Source: SHZI01 sp031409515
GTDB lineage: Bacteria > Pseudomonadota > Gammaproteobacteria > Steroidobacterales > GCA-2729495
Assembly: GCA_031409515.1 (NCBI GenBank)
Contig: JANNXJ010000042.1
Span: 1-51,377, forward strand
Reading direction: 5' to 3'
DNA: 51,377 bases
Shown one piece after another: positions 18,030 through 24,703 of this stretch. How positions within the stretch are numbered: position 1 is the first letter of the stretch; each line of letters begins with the position of its first letter. The notes under the pieces were generated by a model. The model was not told where the DNA came from and did not search any database. It saw only the letters and a list, made by a program, of their open reading frames with translations. The position numbers were made by a program, and so were the translations under genes.

Positions 18030-19099
18030 CCGCTCACCCCCACGGTGAAGGGCGGGAGCCCGAAGACGCGACTGAAGTTTCCGGACAGCACCGCGCGCAT
18101 CTCGTCCACCGTGTAACCCGCCTCCTGCATACCCGCGACGAAACGCTCCAGGTGGCTCTTCACGTAACCGGGCGTCTGGGGACCGTCCGAGCCGTAGATC
18201 ATCTTGGAGATCACCCCTGCGGCCTTCACCCGCTGCACGAAATCGAGCCGCACGTTGTCGGCGCGCTTCGCGCCAAGGGCGCCCGGCTCCAGGTACACGT
18301 TGGGGTAGGTAGCAGCCAGCCGGATCGCGCTGTCGGTGAAGGTCAGGGCCTTGGCAAAGCTGTCGTACCCCGTGTGCCCGAGAATGAAGATCGTGTCCGG
18401 ATAGTTGCGTATGGCCACCTCGAGATAGGCAGGATCCGCGTAGGGTGGCTCCGTCCGCGTACCCGGATTGGGGCTGGTGCCGGTGTGGAGGTAGACGGGC
18501 TTTTTCAGGCGCCCGGCGATCTCGTAGATAGGGTAGTAGCGCTCATCATCGAAGCGGATCTGCTGGTGGGCATGGGCCATCTTCACGCCGATGAAGTTCC
18601 CGGGACCCTTCAGGGCTGCTTCCAGAGCAGCGAGTTGTTCCGGGCCCTGAGTGCTCCACTGGTCCACCCGCAGGCTGGCAAACCCAAAGAGGCGCTGCGG
18701 ATCGAGTGCAACCTCCGCCGCCACCAATTCATTCGACGCCATGCCGGTGCTGTGGGGGCTATAGAGGGCGAACACGCCGCCGGCACTGACTCCGGCATTG
18801 TTCAGCTGCCGGAGGATGGCCTTGCCACTGAGGAGGTAAGGCGTGACATAGGGCATCACCCAGCGGAATGCGCGGGGCACCCGCTCTGCCAGCCGCTCCT
18901 GGAAGCGCGGCGTCATTGCCTCCCACGTGCCGGTATGCAGGTGCATGTCGACGACAGCCAGGCGCTGCCCGTCCACCAGCACGCCGGGTTGGACCGGCGC
19001 GCGCCCGCAACCGGCCAGCAGGGCCGCCGCAAGCACCAGAAGAAGAAACGCGAAGCGCCGAGGACCGCCGGAAGCGGTTGCTTCTGCTCTTTTACTCAT
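18026..19099 (-). CDS. Amidohydrolase family lipoprotein
   Basis: A 357-residue metal-dependent hydrolase of the amidohydrolase (PF04909-like) type. Metal ligand candidates are VDMHLHTG, YLHTGTSP, ILGHTGYD and YGSDGPQT, spread along a TIM barrel as usual. Unusually it begins with a lipoprotein signal (LLLVLAAALLAGCG, Cys at about residue 31), so it should be anchored in the periplasm, whereas most relatives are cytosolic. ATG 19099 (MSKRAEA) is chosen over 19138 because it gives a normal signal peptide. A perfect palindrome, 19127-19141, sits just upstream. Substrate unknown. Confidence 0.86.
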   Translation of the reverse strand: MSKRAEATASGGPRRFAFLLLVLAAALLAGCGRAPVQPGVLVDGQRLAVVDMHLHTGTWEAMTPRFQERLAERVPRAFRWVMPYVTPYLLSGKAILRQLNNAGVSAGGVFALYSPHSTGMASNELVAAEVALDPQRLFGFASLRVDQWSTQGPEQLAALEAALKGPGNFIGVKMAHAHQQIRFDDERYYPIYEIAGRLKKPVYLHTGTSPNPGTRTEPPYADPAYLEVAIRNYPDTIFILGHTGYDSFAKALTFTDSAIRLAATYPNVYLEPGALGAKRADNVRLDFVQRVKAAGVISKMIYGSDGPQTPGYVKSHLERFVAGMQEAGYTVDEMRAVLSGNFSRVFGLPPFTVGVSG

Positions 19100-19126
19100 G
19101 GGGTCAGACCCGGCCTGGAAATTGAC

Positions 19127-19141
19127 GGTATGCAGCATACC
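19127..19141. promoter_or_regulatory. 15-base palindrome upstream of amidohydrolase operon
   Basis: GGTATGC-A-GCATACC is a perfect inverted repeat with seven-base arms, 28 bases upstream of the amidohydrolase ATG on the minus strand. Its position fits an operator for a dimeric repressor; no regulator gene lies beside it. Confidence 0.4.
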
Positions 19142-19215
19142 CCTGGAGTGAAGGGCTGCGCGACCGGCAGCTGAACAAGGTCCCGACTACCGCTGCCTTA
19201 CGCGCGGGCGCGGCT

Positions 19216-19971
19216 TCAGATCCCCGCGTACCACTCGTAGTTGATCTGGTCTTCCCAGTACCCGCCCCTGCCCTGCCCGAAGCGCTGGAGGCTGTCGACC
19301 GCCTCGACCCCCATGACGTACTTGGCGTGCTTGTAGCCCAGCTGGTGCTCCACCCGCAGCCGCAGCGGCGCCCCATGCGCCACCGGCAGGACCTGATCAT
19401 TCATTCCCCAGGCCAGGATGGTCTGGGCGTGGAAGGCATCCACGAGGTCGATGGACTCGTAGTAATTCGTGCCCCCGAAATCATCGGCGCAGTGGAACAC
19501 CAGGTAACGGGCCTGGCTGCTCAGCTGGGCCTGCTTTAGCAGCATGCCGAGGGGCACGCCGTGCCACTTGCCGATCGCGCTCCAGCCCTCGACACAGTCG
19601 TGCCGCGTGATCTGGGTGCGGACGGGCAGGCGGCGCAGGTCGGCAAGCGACAGGGACAAGGGGTTGCCCACCAGCCCGTCGACGACGAGGCGCCAGTCCC
19701 GGAAGTTGCTGGCCAGGTGCTGCCGATAGGGAATGGAGCGCGGCATGGTGTTGCCGTTGGAGCGGAACACTGGCGACATATCCGCCGCGCTGAACTCCGG
19801 GGCCAGTGCCGTCCGGTCGGTCAACCCACGCTGCACGCGATAGGTGAGCTTCTCGCCCAGGTCCAGGAGCGACTGGAAGCGCGGCGACTCGCCAAGCCGG
19901 TCACACCCACTGAGGAGCAGGCTGCCCGTGCCCGCGCCCACCCCAAGGATCAGTTTGCGTCTGCTAATCAC
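19216..19971 (-). CDS. Molybdopterin-dependent oxidoreductase, Tat lipoprotein
   Basis: A 251-residue protein of the sulfite oxidase/MsrP (YedY) molybdopterin fold. The predicted molybdenum-ligating cysteine lies in TRHDCVEGWSAIGKWHG. The N-terminus SRRKLIL is a twin-arginine motif and is followed by a lipobox (LLLSGC), so it is a folded, exported lipoprotein. GTG 19971 is the start: it overlaps the cytochrome b stop as GTGA, with AAGGAG eight bases upstream in the cytochrome gene. It pairs with the cytochrome b, which would pass electrons between it and the quinone pool, as MsrQ does for MsrP. Substrate unknown. Confidence 0.88.
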   Translation of the reverse strand: MISRRKLILGVGAGTGSLLLSGCDRLGESPRFQSLLDLGEKLTYRVQRGLTDRTALAPEFSAADMSPVFRSNGNTMPRSIPYRQHLASNFRDWRLVVDGLVGNPLSLSLADLRRLPVRTQITRHDCVEGWSAIGKWHGVPLGMLLKQAQLSSQARYLVFHCADDFGGTNYYESIDLVDAFHAQTILAWGMNDQVLPVAHGAPLRLRVEHQLGYKHAKYVMGVEAVDSLQRFGQGRGGYWEDQINYEWYAGI

Positions 19972-20813
19972 GATGCCCGCTCCTTCGGCAGCCGGTAGCG
20001 GCCGGTAATCATGGATCGCACCTCGTTCCACGGACCTGCCAGGACCACCATCAGCAGGTGCACGACAATGAAGGCCGTGATCAGCGCCATGGCGATGAAA
20101 TGAATCGAACGGGCTGACTGCCGCCCGCCGAACAGGTCCAGCAGCCAGGGCCAGGCCGCATTCATCCCGGGCGACATCGTGATGCCCGTCAGGACAACCA
20201 GCGGCAGCAGCACAAAGAGCACGCTCAGGTAGGCGAGCTTCTGCAGGATGTTGTACTTGAGCGCGGCAGCGCCGGTGGGAAAGCGCAGGCGGGCGTGATT
20301 CTTGATGTCGTGCCAGATGTGGGCTGGTGACAGCTCACCCCGACCCGGCGCCAGATCCTGGCGCACGTGACCGTTGAAGAAACTTCTCGCCCAGTAACCC
20401 AGCCCGCCCAGCACCAGGATCCAGGCAAAGGCCAGGTGCCACCGCCGGGCGAGCGCCAGGTTGTAGCGGGAGGGAATCGTCGCCCAGTAAGGAAACGCGC
20501 GTCGTTGCACCCGGCCGTCCGGGTCGGTCCAGAGGCCGAGGACCCCCGTGGTCGTAATGGTGGCGGTGCCGATTTCCACGAAGCCCCGCGTCCCGGCCGA
20601 GCCGATGCTGAACCAGGCCGGATCCGGATTGGCGCCGTACTTCCCCCAGTACAGGTGCGGGTGAGCGTTGAAGATCATCAGCCCGCTCATGAGCATGACG
20701 AAGATGGTGACCGCGTTGATCCAGTGCCACAAGCGGGTGGACAGGCGGTGGCGGGGGACGAGCGTGCCGCCGGCGGGAGTGGAAATCGCATTGAGGGTGG
20801 ACATCGATGGCAT
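19968..20813 (-). CDS. Cytochrome b561-type membrane subunit
   Basis: A 281-residue integral membrane protein with four main hydrophobic helices. Paired heme-ligand candidates are in RLWHWINAVT (helix 1), RRWHLAFAW (helix 2), IHFIAMAL and IVVHLLMVV (later helices), the layout of cytochrome b/b6-type electron-transfer subunits. ATG 20813 (MPSMSTL) is used; ATG 20804 is equally possible. It is cotranscribed with the molybdopterin lipoprotein through a four-base overlap and should connect that enzyme to quinones. Longer than MsrQ by a soluble loop of about 70 residues between helices 1 and 2. Confidence 0.88.
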   Translation of the reverse strand: MPSMSTLNAISTPAGGTLVPRHRLSTRLWHWINAVTIFVMLMSGLMIFNAHPHLYWGKYGANPDPAWFSIGSAGTRGFVEIGTATITTTGVLGLWTDPDGRVQRRAFPYWATIPSRYNLALARRWHLAFAWILVLGGLGYWARSFFNGHVRQDLAPGRGELSPAHIWHDIKNHARLRFPTGAAALKYNILQKLAYLSVLFVLLPLVVLTGITMSPGMNAAWPWLLDLFGGRQSARSIHFIAMALITAFIVVHLLMVVLAGPWNEVRSMITGRYRLPKERAS

Positions 20814-20879
20814 CGTGCTCTGCCTAATGGCACCTGTCCAACTATTTCTCCCCCAAACGAGTGCAGCGAGCCAGGCCAA

Positions 20880-20925
20880 ATCCAGCTGATATCGCTGGAT
20901 TGTCATACAACGTCCGACGTTCGGA
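20880..20925. promoter_or_regulatory. Two inverted repeats between cytochrome b and brnT
   Basis: ATCCAGC (20880-20886) and GCTGGAT (20894-20900) form a perfect inverted repeat around TGATATC; a second, TCCGA-CGT-TCGGA, spans 20913-20925. They lie in the divergent gap between the cytochrome b gene and brnT, where operators are expected. Function unproven. Confidence 0.3.
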
Positions 20926-20974
20926 TCAATCACATTGACGGACACAAGGCCGGCACCCAGTCCGGACTATTTAT

Positions 20975-20984
20975 TGTATATACA
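20975..20984. promoter_or_regulatory. Candidate BrnA operator at the brnT start
   Basis: TGTATATACA is a perfect ten-base palindrome in an AT-rich patch (about 20968-20990) of otherwise GC-rich DNA, five bases before the brnT ATG. BrnT/BrnA complexes are known to repress their own promoter by binding palindromic sites, so this is the likely operator and probably overlaps the -10 region. Confidence 0.55.
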
Positions 20985-20989
20985 CTATT

Positions 20990-21274
20990 ATGGTACGGTG
21001 GGACCCACGGAAGGCCATTTCGAACCTCTCGAAGCACGGGATCAGCTTTGACGAAGCCGCAACTGTATTTCGCGATCCAGAGGGGCTAGACCGCTACGAC
21101 GACACGCACGCGGATATTGAGCCCCGATACCAGCGACTCGCCACGTCCGTTATGGGTCGGGTTTTGCTGGTGGTATACACAGTAAGGAGGAGTCGTAGTG
21201 GCCACGAAGAGAAACGCCTCATCAGCGCCCGCCAGGCGTCGCGGAAAGAGCGTGCGGCATATTCCCGACCATAA
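20990..21274 (+). CDS. brnT: BrnT family toxin (RelE-like ribonuclease)
   Basis: A 94-residue BrnT toxin, a small RelE-fold mRNA-cleaving ribonuclease of a type II toxin-antitoxin system. Family marks: WDPRKAISNLSKHGISFDEA at the N-terminus, VFRDPEGL, GRVLLVVYT and the basic end LISARQASRKERAAY. No ribosome-binding site precedes ATG 20990; the upstream bases are AT-rich and hold a palindrome, so the message may be leaderless or poorly translated. It comes before its antitoxin, as is usual for this family, and overlaps it by 77 bases in another frame. Confidence 0.9.
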   Translation: MVRWDPRKAISNLSKHGISFDEAATVFRDPEGLDRYDDTHADIEPRYQRLATSVMGRVLLVVYTVRRSRSGHEEKRLISARQASRKERAAYSRP

Positions 21275-21515
21275 GATCGACTTCAGCGATGCACCAGAAC
21301 TGACGGACGCCGAGCTTGCCAGCGCCCGGAGGGTGGGACGGCCCCGCACAGGGAACGCGAAACGGCTGATCGCGATTCGCATCGCGCCAGCATTGCTGGA
21401 AAAGCTCGTGAAGCTGGCGGCGAAGAAGAAGCGTCCCTATCAAACCCTGATGCACGAGATACTGGAGGCCGCGGTCGGGCGAGGACGCCCGACGCGCACA
21501 ACCCGCGAGGCTTGA
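21198..21515 (+). CDS. brnA: BrnA family antitoxin
   Basis: A 105-residue BrnA antitoxin, which neutralises BrnT and binds DNA through a ribbon-helix-helix domain. Family marks: DFSDAPELTDAEL, ARRVGRPRTG and the C-terminal RHH segment LIAIRIAPALLEKL...YQTLMHEILEAA. The start is GTG 21198, fixed by a full-strength ribosome site TAAGGAGG at 21183-21190, seven bases away and inside brnT. The first 26 codons therefore overlap brnT in a different frame, a longer overlap than usual. The strong site against none for brnT would favour an excess of antitoxin. Confidence 0.9.
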   Translation: MATKRNASSAPARRRGKSVRHIPDHKIDFSDAPELTDAELASARRVGRPRTGNAKRLIAIRIAPALLEKLVKLAAKKKRPYQTLMHEILEAAVGRGRPTRTTREA

Positions 21516-21571
21516 AGATCGGCGTGGCGCAGGTCCCGGGGACAAAAGGGCGTGCGCGCCGGGCAAGCGAC

Positions 21572-22360
21572 TCACGACGGACGCTGGCGCCGGGCCGCAG
21601 CGGGCAAGAGTGGCCGCAGCAGTAACCCGCCAAGCGACTCCTCGTGGTGCCCCTCAACACCGATGGCCATATCCACCACGCGTCGGTTGGCGCTGCGGCT
21701 GCCAAACAGGCGGTCCCAGACCGACAGCACGGCCGAGTAGTTCGAATCCGTGTCCGTCCGCATCGCGTGGTGGTGCACCCAGTGGATCGACGGCGTCACG
21801 ATCAGGACCGACAACCCTCGCTCGAGGCCCCGGGGCAAACGCAGATTGGAGTGGTGGAACAGGACAACCACGGCCAGCACTGTCTCGAACACGACCACAC
21901 TGGCCAGCGGCACATCGGCCACGATGATCACCAGCGCCCGCACGAGGGCGGACAGCAGGACCTCACCAAAATGGAAGCGCAGCGCCGAACTGGCGTCGAG
22001 GAACTCATCCAGATGATGCACCTCGTGAAAGCGCCACAGCAGCGGCCAGCGGTGGTTCAGCCGGTGCCACCAGTAGATCCAGAAATCGAGTAGCAGGAGG
22101 TCGAGCGCCAGGCCGATTCCGCCCCCCATCCAGGCCGGCCGCCAGTCTGGCGCCCAGTGGGCCGCCACCGCAGAGACCGGCACCACCACGGCCCAGCCGA
22201 GGAGACCATTGAAGCCTGCGAGCGACAGATTGCGGCCAACACGGCGCAACCCGCCAAGGGCCCGGGCCACCGGGAACAACCGTTCGAGCAGGAGGAACGC
22301 CAGCAGCGTTAGCAGGACGATACTGCCCTTGGCCTGGGTAAAAAGAAGAATGCGGTCCAT
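21572..22360 (-). CDS. Sterol desaturase / fatty acid hydroxylase superfamily protein
   Basis: A 262-residue integral membrane di-iron enzyme of the fatty acid hydroxylase superfamily (PF04116). Three histidine clusters that ligate the iron pair are visible: HRLNH, HEVHH and HWVHHH, between hydrophobic helices. It probably hydroxylates or desaturates a lipid; the exact substrate cannot be told. ATG 22360 (MDRILLF) is used since it leads straight into the first membrane helix; the frame stays open to 22540. Divergent from the GST gene at 22512. Confidence 0.9.
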   Translation of the reverse strand: MDRILLFTQAKGSIVLLTLLAFLLLERLFPVARALGGLRRVGRNLSLAGFNGLLGWAVVVPVSAVAAHWAPDWRPAWMGGGIGLALDLLLLDFWIYWWHRLNHRWPLLWRFHEVHHLDEFLDASSALRFHFGEVLLSALVRALVIIVADVPLASVVVFETVLAVVVLFHHSNLRLPRGLERGLSVLIVTPSIHWVHHHAMRTDTDSNYSAVLSVWDRLFGSRSANRRVVDMAIGVEGHHEESLGGLLLRPLLPAAARRQRPS

Positions 22361-22511
22361 TGGATTGCCGGGAAGTATAGGCGTAGCCCCGGCTGTCCCA
22401 CTGTTTCTCCCAGGGTAATAGTCTCTTGGCGGCTGCGGTGCTTCTAAAGACGAGTCAGCGGGACCAGAGTTCATCCAGCCGCTACCCGCATAACCACACC
22501 GGAGACTGCCC

Positions 22512-23147
22512 ATGGCCAACAGACCCGCCACCCCCATCAAGCTCTACCGCTTTCCGCTCTCCGGTCACTCCCACCGGGCCGAGCTGCTGCTCTCCCTGCT
22601 GGGCCTGCCGACCCAGCTCGTGGAAGTGGATCTCCGGAAGGGTGCGCACAAGCAGCCGGACTTCCTGAAGCTCAATACCTTCGGCCAGGTGCCGGTGCTG
22701 GACGACAACGGCACGGTGATCGCCGACTCCAACGCGATCCTCGTTTATCTCGCCCAGCGCTACGGCGGCGAGAGCTGGCTGCCCAACGACCCGGCGGGCG
22801 CCGCCGCCGTCCAGCGCTGGCTGTCCGTCGCTGCCGGCCCGATGGCCTTCGGCCCCGCCAGGGCGCGCCTGATCACGGTGTTTGGCGCCAAGCACAACGC
22901 CGAAGAAGTCATCGACCGTGCCCACGACCTGCTGAAAGTGATGAACGCGGAGCTGGCGGCCCGCCCGTTCCTGACGGGCCGTGCGCCGACCATCGCGGAT
23001 GTGGCCGGGTACACCTACATTGCCCACGCGCCCGAGGGCAACGTGGCCCTCACCGACTACCCCCACGTGCGGGCCTGGCTCGCCCGCATCGAAGCCCTGC
23101 CCGGCTTCGTGCCGATGCAGAAGACTGCTGCCGGACTCGCGGCATAG
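22512..23147 (+). CDS. Glutathione S-transferase
   Basis: A 211-residue cytosolic glutathione transferase. The thioredoxin-like domain opens with LYRFPLSGHSHRAELLLSLL, in which Ser of SGHS is the likely catalytic residue, followed by NTFGQVPVL (cis-proline) and DSNAILVYLAQRYG (glutathione binding). The helical domain has TIADVAGYTYIAHA. GGAG precedes ATG 22512. The PPOX-fold gene begins five bases after the stop, so they form an operon, perhaps for detoxification of reactive electrophiles. Confidence 0.93.
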   Translation: MANRPATPIKLYRFPLSGHSHRAELLLSLLGLPTQLVEVDLRKGAHKQPDFLKLNTFGQVPVLDDNGTVIADSNAILVYLAQRYGGESWLPNDPAGAAAVQRWLSVAAGPMAFGPARARLITVFGAKHNAEEVIDRAHDLLKVMNAELAARPFLTGRAPTIADVAGYTYIAHAPEGNVALTDYPHVRAWLARIEALPGFVPMQKTAAGLAA

Positions 23148-23152
23148 TCGTC

Positions 23153-24145
23153 ATGGGCACGGAGCAGGAACCCGGGAGTTCACCCTGGCACGCGGGCGAG
23201 TCCCGGCTGCAGCAGCGCCTCGGGGTGGCCGAGCGCATGGCGGTCTTCGGCCGCAAGGTCATTCGTGACTATCTGCCCGACCAGCACCGGGCGTTCTACG
23301 GTCATCTGCCCTTCCTGCTGGCGGGCGTGGTGGATGCAGACGGCAACCCCTGGGCCACAGTGCTGGAGGGTCAACCGGGCTTCCTGGCGTCGCCGGATGC
23401 CAAGGCCCTGCGCATCGGCGCGCTGCCTGGCCCCGGCGATCCGGCGGGGCCGGCGCTCAAGCTCGGCGCTGCCGTGGGGCTGCTCGGCATCGAGCCCCAC
23501 AGCCGGCGGCGGAACCGGCTGAATGGCACAGTGACGGCGATGGATGGCACGGGTTTTCTGGTGGCTGTGGACCAGGCCTTTGGCAACTGCCCCCAGTACA
23601 TCCAGACCCGCACGTTGTCATTTGCGCACCAGCCCAGGCAGCAGACAGCGGTGCCGGTGGCACGCGGACACTCCCTGGATGACGCTGCCCGCGCGACGAT
23701 CGCCAGGGCCGATACCTTCTTTATTGCCAGCTACGTCGACATCGGTGACAGCCGGACCGGGCGCGGCGTCGACGTCTCCCACCGGGGCGGCAAGCCAGGC
23801 TTCATCCGCATCGACGGCAACGTGCTGACGATCCCGGACTTCGCCGGCAACCTGCACTTCAACACGCTGGGCAATCTGCTCCTCAACCCCCGCGCCGGAC
23901 TGACCTTTGTCGACTTCAGCACCGGTGACCTGCTGCAGCTGACCGGGGCTACCGAGCTTCTGCTGGAGGGCGACGAGGTCGCGGCTTTCCAGGGCGCGGA
24001 GCGCCTGTGGCGCCTTAAGGTTGAGCAGTTCGTGCGGCGCCGGGGTGCCCTCGCGTTGCGCGGCACCTTCGGCGAGTACTCCCCCAGGCTGGAGCGGACC
24101 GGCTCCTGGGCTGCTGGCGATCAGCAGCGGCCGCTCGATCCCTGA
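23153..24145 (+). CDS. Pyridoxamine 5'-phosphate oxidase family protein
   Basis: A 330-residue protein with a PPOX-like FMN-binding split barrel, longer than true PdxH. Recognised from FLLAGVVDADGNPWATVLEG near residue 55 and a second barrel unit GFIRIDGNVLTIPDFAGN...NLLLNPRAGLTFVDFSTGD near residue 220. True PdxH function is unlikely; FMN- or F420-dependent reduction is possible. Starts five bases after the GST stop and is followed 17 bases later by DUF1348: three genes in one probable operon. Confidence 0.85.
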   Translation: MGTEQEPGSSPWHAGESRLQQRLGVAERMAVFGRKVIRDYLPDQHRAFYGHLPFLLAGVVDADGNPWATVLEGQPGFLASPDAKALRIGALPGPGDPAGPALKLGAAVGLLGIEPHSRRRNRLNGTVTAMDGTGFLVAVDQAFGNCPQYIQTRTLSFAHQPRQQTAVPVARGHSLDDAARATIARADTFFIASYVDIGDSRTGRGVDVSHRGGKPGFIRIDGNVLTIPDFAGNLHFNTLGNLLLNPRAGLTFVDFSTGDLLQLTGATELLLEGDEVAAFQGAERLWRLKVEQFVRRRGALALRGTFGEYSPRLERTGSWAAGDQQRPLDP

Positions 24146-24162
24146 ACGCCCGGAAGCACACC

Positions 24163-24630
24163 ATGGAAACCCGCCCGCCCCTGCCACCCTTCAGCGCCGA
24201 GACCGCCGCCCAGAAGGTCAGAGCCGCCGAGAACGCCTGGAACACCCGGGACGCCCAGCGGGTGTCCCTTGCCTACACGCCCGACTCGGCCTGGCGCAAT
24301 CGCAGTGAATTCCTCACGGGCCGTGAGGCCATCGTCGCGTTCCTCCAGCGCAAGTGGGCCCAGGAACTCGACTATCGGCTGATCAAGGAACTCTGGGCCT
24401 TTACGGCCAGCCGCATTGCCGTGCGCTTCGCCTACGAGTGGCACAACGCCGAGGGGCACTGGTATCGCTCCTACGGCAATGAGAACTGGGAGTTCGCTGC
24501 CAACGGCCTGATGCGCCGCCGGATTGCGAGCGTCAACGACCTGCAGATCGACGCCAGCGAGCGGCGGTTTCACTGGCCCTCAGGCCCCCGGCCCGACAAC
24601 CACCCGGGACTTTCTGACCTGGGGCTATAG
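24163..24630 (+). CDS. DUF1348 family protein (NTF2-like fold)
   Basis: A 155-residue protein of DUF1348, which adopts the cone-shaped NTF2-like fold found in many small enzymes and ligand-binding proteins. Diagnostic segments: AENAWNTRDAQRVSLAYT, WRNRSEFLTGREAIVAFL, FAYEWHNAEGHWYRSYGNENWEF and the C-terminal RRFHWPSGPRPDNHPGL. Full family length. GGAAG precedes the ATG. Last gene of the GST-PPOX-DUF1348 operon and convergent with the TonB-dependent receptor gene. Biochemical role unknown. Confidence 0.93.
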   Translation: METRPPLPPFSAETAAQKVRAAENAWNTRDAQRVSLAYTPDSAWRNRSEFLTGREAIVAFLQRKWAQELDYRLIKELWAFTASRIAVRFAYEWHNAEGHWYRSYGNENWEFAANGLMRRRIASVNDLQIDASERRFHWPSGPRPDNHPGLSDLGL

Positions 24631-24653
24631 CCTTCAAGCGGCCCGGCAGGCCC

Positions 24654-24687
24654 AAAAAAAAGGGCGCGGGACTCGCGTCCCGCACCC
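24654..24687 (-). terminator. Rho-independent terminator of the receptor gene
   Basis: Read on the minus strand, an 11-base-pair hairpin (bases 24662-24672 paired with 24677-24687, one G-U pair, loop of four) is followed by eight T (24661-24654). It lies 17 bases past the stop of the TonB-dependent receptor gene and before the end of the facing DUF1348 gene. Confidence 0.9.
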
Positions 24688-24703
24688 TCCCCGTTTCGCG
24701 CTC

